This document shows, piece after piece, positions 1-10,379 of a stretch of DNA of 64,000 bases. The stretch spans positions 2,402,317 to 2,466,316 of the forward strand of contig RPFO01000667.1 in the NCBI GenBank assembly GCA_009746045.1, given 5' to 3'. Source of the stretch: Mesostigma viride. Taxonomy: Eukaryota > Streptophyta > Mesostigmatophyceae > Mesostigmatales > Mesostigmataceae. The translations under genes were made by a program, and so were the position numbers. Numbering within the stretch: position 1 is the first letter of the stretch; each line of letters opens with the position of its first letter. The notes beneath the pieces are model-generated. The model was not told the DNA's origin. It saw only the letters and a list, made by a program, of their open reading frames with translations, and did not search any database.

Positions 1-1320
1 AAGAGTGAAATATGATGCAAATACTTGCCAAGGTTAGGTCCATGATCGTTGGTAGAGGCTCGGCTGCCACCACGGTGCTAAACCATCATGTTGAACCCTT
101 ACGTTATATATGAAACATATACTGCAAAGAGGCACAAGTTGTAACACAAGCACAATGTAAACATGACAAGCTCAAGTTTCTGAGCCAGTCTTGATCACTT
201 GGACATGAGTTGAAGCATTAGAAACATATGGGCAACATACCAGCAAGCCTTGAAAAACTTCTCAGCAACAAGGCAGTATATGTGTTGAATCAAACTAGCA
301 CATCGCAATTAAGCACAGCGACTTCTACTTGCTGCTGTTTTGATAACGCAAGGCCGTTTACCTTTTCAGTGACGCAACGGGAAAAGAAAGTACCGCCCAG
401 CAAACTTCCGTTATCCCCCGGACATAAACGTAATCAAAACCACGAAGTTGGGCATTGAAAGCAACCGGAATTATCACGTCTGCGGGAGTTATAGTAGGTT
501 ACAATCCGCTTAACACGCTTACTTAGAACGATGCGGTTGAGAATGACAGTCGGATCCTTGTTCTTTACGTGCGCCCAGGCCGCCAGCTGCGCGGGCCAGC
601 TCAAGAAATATATATTAAAGGACGGTGACGCGTGGGAAGCACCAAGCCTTGCGGCAAAAGAAAAATATGGCTCGCGCTCGCCCTGGTTTTCGCCAGGCGC
701 GACTGCGACATCACGACGAAAAAATAGAGACTCTTTGACGCATGCAACTGCCCAGGTCCCTCTTCTCCCCATGTCGCCCATAAGCCCAGAAGCGTACCAT
801 AACCCATACTCTCGATATCCGCAGCGCCTGGGCGGAAAAAGAAATTGTAAAACCGAACTGCGAACTGACCTATCATGCGATCTACGTAGCTCTCAGATTT
901 TCTTCAACAATGCCAAAATCCGTTCATGAACAAAATTTTCGACATATACAAAGCACCTGCACGTGAAGAATAGCATCTTCGAAATCACTAGATGACGATC
1001 TAAAATGCTGTCTTCGTCCGGGGCAAAATAATGCCCTATAACATTCAGGCAAGCCTCGGAACTGGCACGACCCCATAGCCGCCACTCGACAAAACACTCG
1101 ATTGCATTGCGATGTTCTTGCTATTGTAGGTACTTTTCGTCGCCTCATATTTTCCAGGTACGGTCGACCCCTGTCGACCCCAGGGGCTTGGCGCGCTCAG
1201 TACCTATCCCAGTTTCGCGCCAAAACCCACCAAGTGACCCTAGGACCAAATTTGGCGCCAAAACCGCGCCCCTGACCCCCCCCCGTCTCAAACGAGGACT
1301 ATGTCCTCAAATGAGGACAT
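1..1320 (-). mobile_element. Inverted copy of a ~1.7-kb repeated element, cut by the window edge
   Basis: The reverse complement of this stretch matches 5803-7125 almost base for base. Both ends of the visible match can be followed: position 1 pairs with about 7125, and 1302-1319 pairs with 5806-5823. The copy continues left beyond the window. It has open frames on both strands of up to 132 codons (531-929 and its mirror at 6195-6593), but none shows a recognisable domain. Because the whole stretch is equally conserved, conservation of those frames is not evidence of coding. The family is not recognised. It may be a non-autonomous transposon or a segment duplicated with one. Confidence 0.7.
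1302..1319. repeat. Perfect palindrome at the inner end of the left copy
   Basis: TGTCCTCAAATGAGGACA is self-complementary apart from its orientation of the central AAAT/ATTT. The same 18-mer, read on the other strand, occurs at 5806-5823 and 7517-7534. It marks both ends of the related insert in the LTR element. Confidence 0.75.
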
Positions 1321-1339
1321 TTGGTTTTTGGACACTAGG

Positions 1340-2340
1340 GTACTCTTTAAATACGTGGACTGTTGCATCATCAGACACCCCCGCGCTGAACGCGGCTTGG
1401 TGCGTCCTAGCAATCCGTCACACGCCACAAGTATCCGCGGAGGGAATGACATGTAGTGGATTTGTGACAACAGGTAGCATGGGCCCCACCGGGTACTCCC
1501 CTGATGTGGCGGTTGGTGCCTCCGATCCCGGGCTGTCCGGGCGTAGTGTCGGGGCTGATTCCGCGTGTATTGATCAGCGACGGCAGGCGTGATTAAGTAC
1601 TTGACTCAGGAAGGTGCCCACAGATCTGGTGCATGAATCTGGACTTGGTGTCGGGCGGCCCCGATTCCGATGTCCCGGGCCTGCACCGATGCCCGGCCGA
1701 CGCGCCCGCCGAGCTGCCGTCTGCGAGGTATGCGGCGCGGGGTGGGCCGGGGCCGGTGGGGGGGTGGGGAGTCCAGTGTGGAGTGGCGTGCAGTCTGTGG
1801 GTGTCATGGTGGGGTTGCAGAGGTGTCGCTGTTGACGTGGGTGGGGTATTGGAATCGTGGGTGGCCTACACCGTATAGGTGATACTGTTGCACATGGGAG
1901 GTACGTGAGCTCGGATGTTCCCCTCCCACTGAGGACTTATGCTCACGTGACGCAGTCACGTGTCTCTTATAATGAATTAATTAATTAATGGGAGGTGAGC
2001 TGGGTGGGTAGGCACTGTTCTTGGGTCTTGTGTGTGTACAGGGGGGGGGGGGGGGGGGGGGGGGGAACCCCCCCCTTTTGGTGGGTGTCGTGGGGACATC
2101 ATTGTTATGGGGTGACTATGAAGTAGTTGTGGGACACAGTTGTCAATGTAGGGATCTCGTGTGTAGTAGGTCTCAAGTTCAGTTCGTGTGAGGGTTGGGA
2201 TGAGTGGGTGACGGGGGCTGCTTGGATTGGTGACGTAGGCGGGCTTGTCGCTGGGCGGTGTAGCAGTGTCTGTTATGGTTGGGTGGACAGCGTTTTTTTT
2301 TTCCTTGACCACGCAAAGTGAGTGAACGGGAATGCACTGC
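1340..2340. other. No gene seen; GC-rich stretch with a long G run
   Basis: No frame here looks coding. The stretch holds a G/T-skewed region (about 1690-1860) and a copy of the dispersed CACGTGAC...GTCACGTG motif near 1942-1962. A TTAA microsatellite lies near 1974-1990, and a run of about 25 G starts at 2041, followed by a C run. The G and C runs could form a hairpin and are prone to sequencing error. Confidence 0.6.
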
Positions 2341-2576
2341 CACTGTACGTTCCGTTCAGCACATGGCCAACCACAGCAAAAAATGTCCAAGTAGCTAATA
2401 AGCTGGTACGAGGACTTTTTATTCCTTGACGGAAGTCTGCTCCTTCCATCAATCCCAGACATTCTAGTCTAGTCATCATCTAGTCTAGTCAGCATCTATA
2501 CTCCCTGCCACCAACACGTAAATACTTTGACCAAACTATTAACTTTGTCTAGGCAGGTGTATCGATACTTCTGACA
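2340..2576 (-). mobile_element. Start of the 3' LTR of an old Copia element
   Basis: On the minus strand a purine-rich tract (2577-2586, GTAAGGGGGG) is directly followed by TGTCAGAAG, the usual arrangement of a polypurine tract and a TG-starting 3' LTR. It lies about 115 bases after the stop codon of the Copia RNase H tail at 2700-2714. The far end of the LTR could not be fixed, and no second copy is in the window. Confidence 0.5.
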
Positions 2577-2714
2577 CCCCCCTTACTCGGTACACATGCT
2601 GCAAATGCTACTCCAGAAACAACACCACAGACTGGAATCTATGACGCCGCTGGCAACAGTCATCAGGGATGAACGTCACAAAGGGAAGACTTGCCACTAT
2701 TTCAGATACCCATG
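2577..2714 (-). pseudogene. Last codons and 3' untranslated part of the old Copia element
   Basis: If the LTR element 2715-12071 is removed, the minus-strand reading from 12150 to 12072 runs on into 2714. It gives a typical Copia C-terminus (ADML, KPLPEPRFVELQDKI, then a stop near 2700), apart from one frameshift. This shows that 2577-2714 and 12077-13133 were once contiguous. Confidence 0.65.
2710..2714. repeat. Left target-site duplication CCATG
   Basis: CCATG directly precedes the left LTR and is repeated at 12072-12076 directly after the right LTR. Five bases is a usual length for integrase-mediated insertion. Confidence 0.8.
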
Positions 2715-3187
2715 AGTTAGAATGCGGTGGGATATATTGCTTGAGAACACTGAAGGCTGTGAGCAATGAATTGCTTGGTTCATTAGAAAATAGGTTTACC
2801 CTTTATCAACGTTCCTCTCACTGGCTGCGCCGCCAGTGACCGTTGGGTGCAGACCGTTGGCCCGAGGCCGCACGATGACAGGTCGCAGTCTAGTCACTGC
2901 ATCGTGTGATCACAGATCAATGCACGCTGCAGTACGGTCCCTATCTAGGATACTCTAGTACCGTCCAATGATAGGACACTACGTATGCTGGGTACTGACA
3001 TCTGTCACGTACCCCAGTACCCAAAGTACCTATCTAGGGAAACGTATGCGACTCGACTAGCATTCCTATCTGCATAGCCCACGTGGTATTTATATTCACA
3101 TACCAACGTAGGTTTACAAGGCTTATTCATACGTTGTATTCACAATGCCTTTGAGACTTAGTCTACAGCAAAGCATGGAGACTAACT
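2715..3187 (-). repeat. 3' LTR (473 bp) of the 2715-12071 element
   Basis: It matches 11599-12071 over its full length with about five substitutions seen. Its ends form a short inverted repeat, AGTTAG...CTAACT. Directly inside it on the coding strand there is no purine-rich tract. Confidence 0.85.
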
Positions 3188-3556
3188 CCAGTATTGTTTT
3201 ATTATTTATTTCTTAATGCAGGTCTGCACCCCCAACATTATTGTTATTGTTTTTAAGTTGATTAGGGGTACAAAAGAGACATGGCTGGTTGAGCCAGGTT
3301 GGTTACAGCTGGCTGTTCTGGCCAGGTGTTATATTGCACATTAAAGAAGGTGTACACAGCTGGCTGGTTTGGCCAGGTACTGAAGCACACAACAATGGAT
3401 ACAAAGCTTGTGTCCTCAAGCTGCAAATGGATACAAATCTGGCCTAGCCAGCACTCACACCCCACAACGAATGTGTTGAATTTTATGGCGCCCAGCAGCT
3501 ATCGCTGTGGTAGGGGGGTGTGGTGGTTGTGTACTGAGCTATGGCCAGTCATTTAT
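3188..3556 (-). other. 3' untranslated stretch of the LTR element
   Basis: It lies between the RT gene stop and the 3' LTR. It contains three imperfect repeats around GGCTGGTT..GGCCAGGT (near 3282-3380). No coding frame was recognised. Confidence 0.4.
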
Positions 3557-5824
3557 TCAAACACTGACACGGATACCATATGGATTCATATTCTCAAAGA
3601 GTAGCTGGTATTGTGGGCCAGCTGCATCCCTCAGCTTGGTTAAGGCATCTGCTGGGTTTTCTTCATCTTCCACATGATGCCAGCTGGAGAAGTAGGTTGC
3701 CTCCTGTTTGAGGATCACCCAATCCAGGTCAGTGTGGACAGCAGTAGAAACAGATTTCTTGGTTAGAAAACTGATCACAGAATAGCTGTCAGTATAGAGA
3801 TGTGAGATGACATTGCATGTGCTGCCTGCCTGGTTTTGTAGCCAGGTGAGCATGTGTTGCAGGGAACGAGCATGCAATGCAGCAGACACCACAGCACGAC
3901 ATTCAGCTGAGTTGCTGCTGCCAGGTTTTCTGCGGTGTAGCCTGCTGTACCAGGAAGTGAGGGACATGTAATCTGACCTGTTGGTGAGAAAAAACAGCCC
4001 TGATTCCCGTGCCCCCATCTGATTGATTGTTCTGCTCTCCATGGAGCTGTCCATGACACTGTGTATGTGGATGTCTTCCATCAGATTCAGGCCATGGAGG
4101 ATGAGGGGGGGACAGTCATGGATCAACTTCCTGATGTGACTGCATTTGATTTTGACTAGAACATCATGGGTGACCCTGCTGATGACAGCTAAGGGAGCCC
4201 CACAGATGGCTGACCACCACCCCAGTTTGCCCTGAACAGTGGCACACATGTGTAAGGGGAGGCAGGTGTGATGCAGCAGATCTAGACAATCTTGAATATA
4301 TTCTGCAGGAGGAGAGAGAGAGCAGACCCATTGATCTGGCTGCCTGTGCAGCTGCAACATGATGCCACAGAACTGGATGGGGGTTGTGCTCAATTCCACC
4401 TGTTTGCCAATCTCATATGATTCCTGGACCTGCTGAATAAATGTTTCCACCTCAGCTCTAGGCCCACAAATGAGTTGGTCATCTCCATGCCACACAAAGA
4501 ACAGCAGTCCAGAGGGAGTGGGTACAACAAAAAAGCATGGGTCCAGGTCATCATACGTGGCCTTGAGCTTTTTGAATACTTCCTCTGCTGAGTCTCTGAA
4601 AATTTTCGGGGCACTGACAAGCCCTTCCACCCCAATGTTGATGATAAGGTGGGGCTCATCAATGTAAGGTTTCCACACAGCTGGGGTGTCTACCACGTAC
4701 ACCTTCCCTTTCCACACAGATTCAGCCTTTTCTGGGTCCCCCCTGAGGAAGGCCCTTTTAATATCAGTGGCTTTGCAGACATAGTCTTGGCCTGCATTGA
4801 GGTTGTGGAGGAATAGGGAGAGCATGATCCTGAGTGAGGTTTGTTGCAGCCCAGGTGTGTATGTTTCCCCTTTTGGCAGTGTGGATGTCCCCTTTAATTC
4901 TGTGACACATGGTCTGGCATGGAAGATTGGGCAGCCCACTATTTGTGGTTTTTGTTTGAGAACAAATTTTAATCTGAGCTTTTTGGCTCCCTCTGGCACG
5001 TCCCATGAAGGGGTGACAGGAGGTTTGTATTGAGGGTTTTTGGGGTTGGGCAGGACCCATTCCTGCCTGGCTTGGTGGACAATGGCCATCAGCCACTTGG
5101 TAAACCCTTTTTGTGTTTTGCATTCTTGTATGACGTGGGAGATTTGGTGGGGTGAGTGCATGGCTATGTCCCACTTACCCAGCCCAAAGGCTGAGGGATG
5201 GAGGAACTGGCTGTGCACTAACTTGTCCAGATCAGGGATCTCCCCTGGTGCATACTGAGTGTTGACTGCCTTGATGACAGCATCCATACCAGGGACAATA
5301 CTGGAGAGAGGGATTTTAAAGTGGTCCAGAGGAACTGCACCCACCCCTGTGACACTGAGCTCATTAGCTGAGATAAGCACCCCAGGATAGGATACAAAAG
5401 GTTCCCCCAACAAGGTGTTACCAGAGTACCCCTCCACCACCTGGAAGGGTGTCTGAATACCAAGTATAGGGAGCATCACTTGTCCCACTACATCCAGTGA
5501 ACTTTGGCCTGAGAAATCCTGCACCCGTGCCCAAAATGAAGGTGCAATCTCAAGACCAGGGATGGCTTGTGCACTGATCATACTGACCTGTGCCTGAGTG
5601 TCTATTGCCAGGGTCCAGGGGTCCTGACTAGTGCACACAGCTGAGACTTTTGCCAACCCTGCGGCCACAGCAGCTTGTTGCTTATGTGACCTGTGTAGTG
5701 CTTGCAAGGCGACTGCCAATTTGGACCTCAGAGCGGGAGGTTTGGCAGACAGGTTCGTGCCTTGGGGCTGAGCTAATGCTTCCAACCCAGTGTCCAAAAA
5801 CCAAATGTCCTCATTTGAGGACAT
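3557..5824 (-). CDS. Retroelement polyprotein: protease-like, Copia-type RT and RNase H
   Basis: 755 codons. Residues about 70-165 look like a retropepsin: AIDTQAQVSMIS at the active-site position and NTLLGEPFV near the C-terminal flap position. The catalytic triplet reads DTQ instead of DTG. The Copia-type RT follows: DIKRAFLRGD (first catalytic Asp), GLVSAPKIF, then a WHGDD box in place of YVDD. RNase H is at the end (LYTDSYSVISFL, then ENPADALTKL). An IWFLDTG start near residue 7 also resembles a Copia protease start, but the sequence after it does not fit one. The first ~12 codons lie in sequence shared with the nested insert, so the true start is uncertain and this may be the C-terminal part of a longer polyprotein joined to integrase before the insertion. 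Confidence 0.75.
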   Translation of the reverse strand: MSSNEDIWFLDTGLEALAQPQGTNLSAKPPALRSKLAVALQALHRSHKQQAAVAAGLAKVSAVCTSQDPWTLAIDTQAQVSMISAQAIPGLEIAPSFWARVQDFSGQSSLDVVGQVMLPILGIQTPFQVVEGYSGNTLLGEPFVSYPGVLISANELSVTGVGAVPLDHFKIPLSSIVPGMDAVIKAVNTQYAPGEIPDLDKLVHSQFLHPSAFGLGKWDIAMHSPHQISHVIQECKTQKGFTKWLMAIVHQARQEWVLPNPKNPQYKPPVTPSWDVPEGAKKLRLKFVLKQKPQIVGCPIFHARPCVTELKGTSTLPKGETYTPGLQQTSLRIMLSLFLHNLNAGQDYVCKATDIKRAFLRGDPEKAESVWKGKVYVVDTPAVWKPYIDEPHLIINIGVEGLVSAPKIFRDSAEEVFKKLKATYDDLDPCFFVVPTPSGLLFFVWHGDDQLICGPRAEVETFIQQVQESYEIGKQVELSTTPIQFCGIMLQLHRQPDQWVCSLSPPAEYIQDCLDLLHHTCLPLHMCATVQGKLGWWSAICGAPLAVISRVTHDVLVKIKCSHIRKLIHDCPPLILHGLNLMEDIHIHSVMDSSMESRTINQMGARESGLFFLTNRSDYMSLTSWYSRLHRRKPGSSNSAECRAVVSAALHARSLQHMLTWLQNQAGSTCNVISHLYTDSYSVISFLTKKSVSTAVHTDLDWVILKQEATYFSSWHHVEDEENPADALTKLRDAAGPQYQLLFENMNPYGIRVSV

Positions 5825-7535
5825 AGTCCTCGTTTGAGACGGGGGGGGTCAGGGGCGCGGTTTTGGCGCCAAATTTGGTCCTAGGGTCACTTGGTGGGTT
5901 TTGGCGCGAAACTGGGATAGGTACTGAGCGCGCCAAGCCCCTGGGGTCGACAGGGGTCGACCGTACCTGGAAAATATGAGGCGACGAAAAGTACCTACAA
6001 TCGCAAGAACATCGCAATGCAATCGAGTGTTTTGTCCAGTGGCGGCTATGGGGTCGTGCCAGTTCCGAGGCTTGCCTGAATGTTATAGGGCATTATTTTG
6101 CCCCGGACGAAGACAGCATTTTAGATCGTAATCTAGTGATTTCGAAGATGCTATTCTTCACGTGCAGGTGCTTTGTATATGTCGAAAATTTTGTTCATGA
6201 ACGGATTTTGGCATTGTTGAAGAAAATCTGAGAGCTACGTAGATCGCATGATAAGTCAGTTCGCAGTTCGGTTTCACAATTTCTTTTTCCGCCCAGGCGC
6301 TGCGGATATCGCGAGTATGGGTTATGGTACGCTTCTGGGCTTATGGGCGACATGGGGAGAAGAGGGACCTGGGCAGTTGCATGCGTCAAAGAGTCTCTAT
6401 TTTTTCGTCGTGATGTCGCAGTCGCGCCTGGCGAAAACCAGGGCGAGCGCGAGCCATATTTTTCTTTTGCCGCAAGGCTGGGTGCTTCCCACGCGTCACC
6501 GTCCTTTAATATATATTTCTTGAGCTGGCCCGCGCAGCTGGCGGCCTGGGCGCACGTCAAGAGCAAGGTTCCGACTGTCATTCTCAACCGCATCGTTCTA
6601 AGTAAGCGTGTTAAGCGGATTGTAAACTATAACTCTCGCAGACGTGATAATTCCGGTTGCTTTCAATGCCCAACTTCGTGGTTTTGATTACGTTTATGTC
6701 CGGGGAATAACGGAAGTTTGCTGGGCAGTACTTTCTTTTCCCGCTGCGTCACTGAAAAGGTAAACGGCATTCATCACGTTATCAAAACAGCAGCGACTAG
6801 AAGTCGCTGTGCTTAATTGCGATGTGGTAGTTTGATTCAACACATATACTGCCTTGTTGCTGAGAAGTTTTTCAAGGCTTGCTGGTATGTTGCCCATATG
6901 TTTCTAATGCTTCAACTCATGTCCAAGTGATCAAGACTGGCTTGGAAACTTGAGCTTGTCATGTTTACATTGTGCTTGTGTTACACCTTGTGCCTCTTTG
7001 CAGTATATGTTTTATATATAACGTAAGGGTTCAGCATCATGGTTTAGCACCGTGGTGGCAGCCGAGCCTCTACCAACGATCATGGACCTAAGCTTGGCGA
7101 GTATTTGCTTCATATTTCACTCGTTGGACTGAGCTAGCTTTACACCTGCTGTATGGCCTGCACCATGGTCCCTGGTTGCCAGTTACATTTTGTCCCCCCA
7201 CCCTGGCAGGCTGCAGGGTCTAGGACTGCGAGGGTGTAACATAGACATGTTGTGGGCACCCTGGGTGCATTTTCAGGGCCAGCCATGACCTGGCCATGCC
7301 TTCTTTCTTGGCATATTGTTGACTTGAGTGCTATTTGGTCACTCGCGTAGCGACCCCCCTGCATTCATAAATCGTAAACAATTATACAATGAGCATATTT
7401 CATGGATGTTAAGCATTGCAACTCTTGAACATATCATAAATGAACATGGTTCCATACCCTACCCATGGATGTGTTGACATGTGTTAGTTATTACAGATGG
7501 TATCCATGCTTAAAAATGTCCTCATTTGAGGACAT
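5803..7535. mobile_element. 1.7-kb sequence inserted between integrase and RT genes
   Basis: The palindrome TGTCCTCATTTGAGGACA occurs at both borders (5806-5823 and 7517-7534). About 1.3 kb of the interior is repeated in inverse orientation at 1-1320, outside the LTR element. The interior shows no recognisable gene. The similarity to the left copy runs about 15 bases past the left palindrome (to about 5789), so the palindromes may be part of the element or a target duplication. The family is unknown. Confidence 0.6.
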
Positions 7536-7546
7536 TTTCTTGGTGA

Positions 7547-8870
7547 TTAGACACCAGCTACCTCGTGCCTGGTTAAGCAATCCCCAGGTTGTGAAGTGGG
7601 CCTGGCTTCACTGAGGGTGGAAGGGTTCACAGAGGGTGCTGTGGTGCTGTCAACAGCAGTAATTGGTGGCTCAGAGCTACTGCTGGGCATGCTGGAGTTG
7701 CCAGATAGAAGTAGTGAGTCCATGCTTAAAGACTCTTCCCCAGGCACGTCTGCCATGGGAGAATAATACTTCTTAATTCTATGACAGCTCACCCTGTGAC
7801 GCTTCCCATTGATATTGTGCTTGACCTCCACGGTCTTGCTGTTTTTGGTAAATCCACGGATGGTAACTGGACCTAGCCAAGTTCCAACCTTACCAAAGCT
7901 GTTTTCCTTGTAATAGAGAACTTGATCACCTTTTTGGAATACTGGCCTGGAATGGGTTTTATCTTTTTCTGCCAGTTTTGCTGAGGTTTGTGCACGTGCA
8001 GTGTTGTACAGTGCTATCACCTCTGGGGGATATACACCTGCCTGCAGGCCTGCTGGGATTACTTCACCCCACGTGGCATGCAAGACAGGTCTCATGTTTA
8101 GGGTTGTGCACATTTCATGACACCAGAGTGCCCTGTCACAATAGACCCCTGAAGTAGCATCCTTGGAAGGATTTTTGGCTAGTAGGGTTTTGACAGATCT
8201 GATGGTTCTTTCAATGACCCCCTGACCCTCATGATCTTCCAGCCCAGCAATCTCTATTGCTTCACACCCTTCCAGGTCAGTCAGACAAGAAAATTGTTGA
8301 TCAAGCAAAATTCTGTCAACTGGGTAGAATCTGGGTAAAGCAATCATGAGTGCAACACGTAGCTGCCCTGCAGACATGCCAGGTAGGGTTCCATTACTGT
8401 GAACCTGGACCATGAGTCTTTTAGGATCAGGTAGGGTTGGACATCTTTGTTGATGTGCATCACATCCCCCACTATCATGCCCCTATTGGTGGAAGGAGTT
8501 GCAGTATGCCATTTTTGAGGTTTGGGGCTATTGAACTGACATTCTTGACAGTGTTGTCTAGCCAGTTTTACTGCATTCCTGAGTTGTTTTCCCATGCTAC
8601 TACCCCCCAGCCGTCTGGCCAGTTCCTCAGCCACTGTTTCATGACCCATGGCTAGGTGCAGCTGATGAGCAAGCTCCTTGATATCTATGGAGTTGTCAAC
8701 AGTAGGGGTTAGTGCTTTTATGTAAGGTTCCAGAACAGGGTGTTGGGAGGACAGTAAGGTTGCTGCCTCAAAATCAATTATGCCCTGGTTGCCATCCCCA
8801 ATGGTAATGAGATCATCATCCTCAGAGTAAGCAAGGTGAGAGAACTCACATTGTTTTTGGTAGCGAGTCC
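7547..8870 (-). pseudogene. Retroviral-type integrase, broken by frameshifts
   Basis: Pieces in different frames join into one integrase. The N-terminal zinc-binding part has H-x3-H and CQEC (HLAMGHE, then QHCQECQ, about 8550-8680). The core has an Asp in VGDVMHI, an Asp in RILLDQQF and a Glu in GVIERTIR, fitting a DDE core with a shorter than usual second spacing. The C-terminal part (KGDQVLYYKE, GTWLGPVTI) resembles the SH3-like end of Copia integrases. The frame breaks near 8344-8413 and near 8700. The gene lies downstream of gag and upstream of the protease-RT gene. Confidence 0.65.
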
Positions 8871-9928
8871 TGTTGCACCGGCTGCCAGGAGGTCCCAGGG
8901 GATGACGTGCGTGCCAGCACCCGGGCAGAGATCCACGTTGTGCCAGGGAGTCGTTGTTGGGGCAGTTGTCCCGTGCCCCTCTGGAAGCACCTCAGGCCAT
9001 GGCCAGGGTTTCCAGGTTGGTTGTTGTTGTTGTTGTTGTTGTTTCCCTGCTGGGACCGGTTCTGGCCCTGCTGGGACCTGTTGTTGTTGTTGTTTTGGCC
9101 CTGTTGGGACCTGTTGTTATTGTTGCCCTGCTGGGACCTGTTGTTGTTATTGTTGTTGTTGTTGTTGTTGGGGTTGCCATGCAGGGGCACACGGTGCCAC
9201 GTGTTGCCACGCCCCTGAGAGCCACTGCCCCCTTGGTGGGAGGACTTGTGGGTCTTGGGTGCCCCCCCTGGCTGGCCTGCCCCTTGCGTTTGTGGCCTTG
9301 GACACCCTGGACCTTGGGGTCCTGGGCCTGGGTTGCCAGTACCCAGGGGGTCCACTGCCTCCTCGATATAGAGCATGGCAGCTCTGAAGTTGTCCCAGAG
9401 GGACTTGAGGCCTGTAAGCAGGGTAGCCAGGACAGAAGGTTGCAAATTAGCTTTTGTTAGCCAGGTGTGGATGAGATACCTTGGTTGGAGCTTGAGAAGC
9501 TCAAGGTCTTTCTCAATCATTACCCTGTATGTTTTTGCATCCCCAGAGAGGTTATTCTTGTTCACCTTATATGCAGCAAGCCAGTTGAAACGTTCTACTG
9601 CTTCCATGTGGTTATTGGTAAGCACTAGCTGTTTCAGATCAGTGATAAAGGTAGGCCACTGTTCAATGGCTGCTTCAGGTGTCAGGGTGCGTTCCTGATA
9701 GGTTTGAATCAATGCTCTAATTGCAGGAGATGATTGATGGAATGTGGAGGAGGCCCTGAGAGCCTTAAACTGATGTCTAAGGTTAAGACCTTCCATCCCA
9801 TACTCCAGAGCAAAGACAAATTGCTTAGCTTGTTCAACAGTGTGACCCTCAGGCAAGCCAGCAATATTGATTTTGGATTCCTTTTTATGAGGGTTAAACA
9901 CACCTGTGAGAGGGGGGTTGGCCCTCAA
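8846..9928 (-). CDS. Gag-like protein with Asn/Gln-rich tail
   Basis: 360 codons. Residues 1-200 are mostly helical in character (EQAKQFVFALEYGMEGL, AYKVNKNNLSGDAKTYR), as expected of a gag capsid of the retrotransposon gag/UBN2 kind, though no exact family is claimed. From about residue 250 there are runs of Asn separated by RSQQG blocks, encoded by AAC triplet runs. No CCHC knuckle is seen in this frame. The reading continues in another frame towards 8778. It is probably fused upstream to the 10377-9925 frame. Confidence 0.55.
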   Translation of the reverse strand: MRANPPLTGVFNPHKKESKINIAGLPEGHTVEQAKQFVFALEYGMEGLNLRHQFKALRASSTFHQSSPAIRALIQTYQERTLTPEAAIEQWPTFITDLKQLVLTNNHMEAVERFNWLAAYKVNKNNLSGDAKTYRVMIEKDLELLKLQPRYLIHTWLTKANLQPSVLATLLTGLKSLWDNFRAAMLYIEEAVDPLGTGNPGPGPQGPGCPRPQTQGAGQPGGAPKTHKSSHQGGSGSQGRGNTWHRVPLHGNPNNNNNNNNNNRSQQGNNNNRSQQGQNNNNNRSQQGQNRSQQGNNNNNNNNQPGNPGHGLRCFQRGTGQLPQQRLPGTTWISARVLARTSSPGTSWQPVQQDSLPKTM

Positions 9929-10377
9929 GAAGCCGTCGGTTGCTGTTGCAGGCGGGTGGGGTCCAGGTTGATGGTCCCCCGCTCATACCGCGACATCAGG
10001 GCGCGCAGGCCCTCGACAGTTTGCAGCTGGTTAGCTGTTAACTGCTGTCTTGCAATGAGGCCAGCTGAGCCTGGAGAATGGCGAGCTGTTCCAGGACATC
10101 CCCGTCCTTGGGGGGGCCTCAGCAGGCTGTTGGGTGCCTTGGCACCTCTGCACCTCCCCCCAGGGCCTCCTGGGGTCCTGGCCACCCCCCTGGTTGGGAG
10201 GGGGCCCCAACCCACAGGGCGAACCTGGGGTGGTGGGGGAGGGGGAGGGGGGGTGGTGGCCCGGGGGAGCCCGGGGGGTCCGGGAACCCCACTGGGTCCA
10301 GCCCCATCGGTGGAGGGGCGGGCAGGGGTGTCTGCCGCCTCTCTCCTCCTGGCCTCCTCCCGCATGAGACGCTTCAT
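9925..10377 (-). pseudogene. Proline-rich upstream gag segment
   Basis: 150 codons with a Pro-rich block (TTPPPPPPPPQVRP) followed by a short helix (LTANQLQTVEGLRALMSRYE). It overlaps the start of the next gag frame by four bases in another phase, so one indel probably separates them. The role is that of a gag N-terminal extension. No domain is recognised. Confidence 0.35.
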
Positions 10378-10379
10378 CT

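Noticed and set aside
434-929. Open frames of 115-132 codons on both strands, mirrored at 6195-6687
   Set aside because: Both strands are equally open and equally conserved because the whole DNA is duplicated. No domain or codon signal favours any of them.
1330-1340. CACTA at the end of the left copy as a sign of an En/Spm transposon
   Set aside because: It points the wrong way for that end, and the other copy reads CACTG.
8836-9460. Plus-strand Cys- and Val-rich frames of 100-180 codons
   Set aside because: They are the complement of the AAC-triplet runs that encode poly-Asn in gag.
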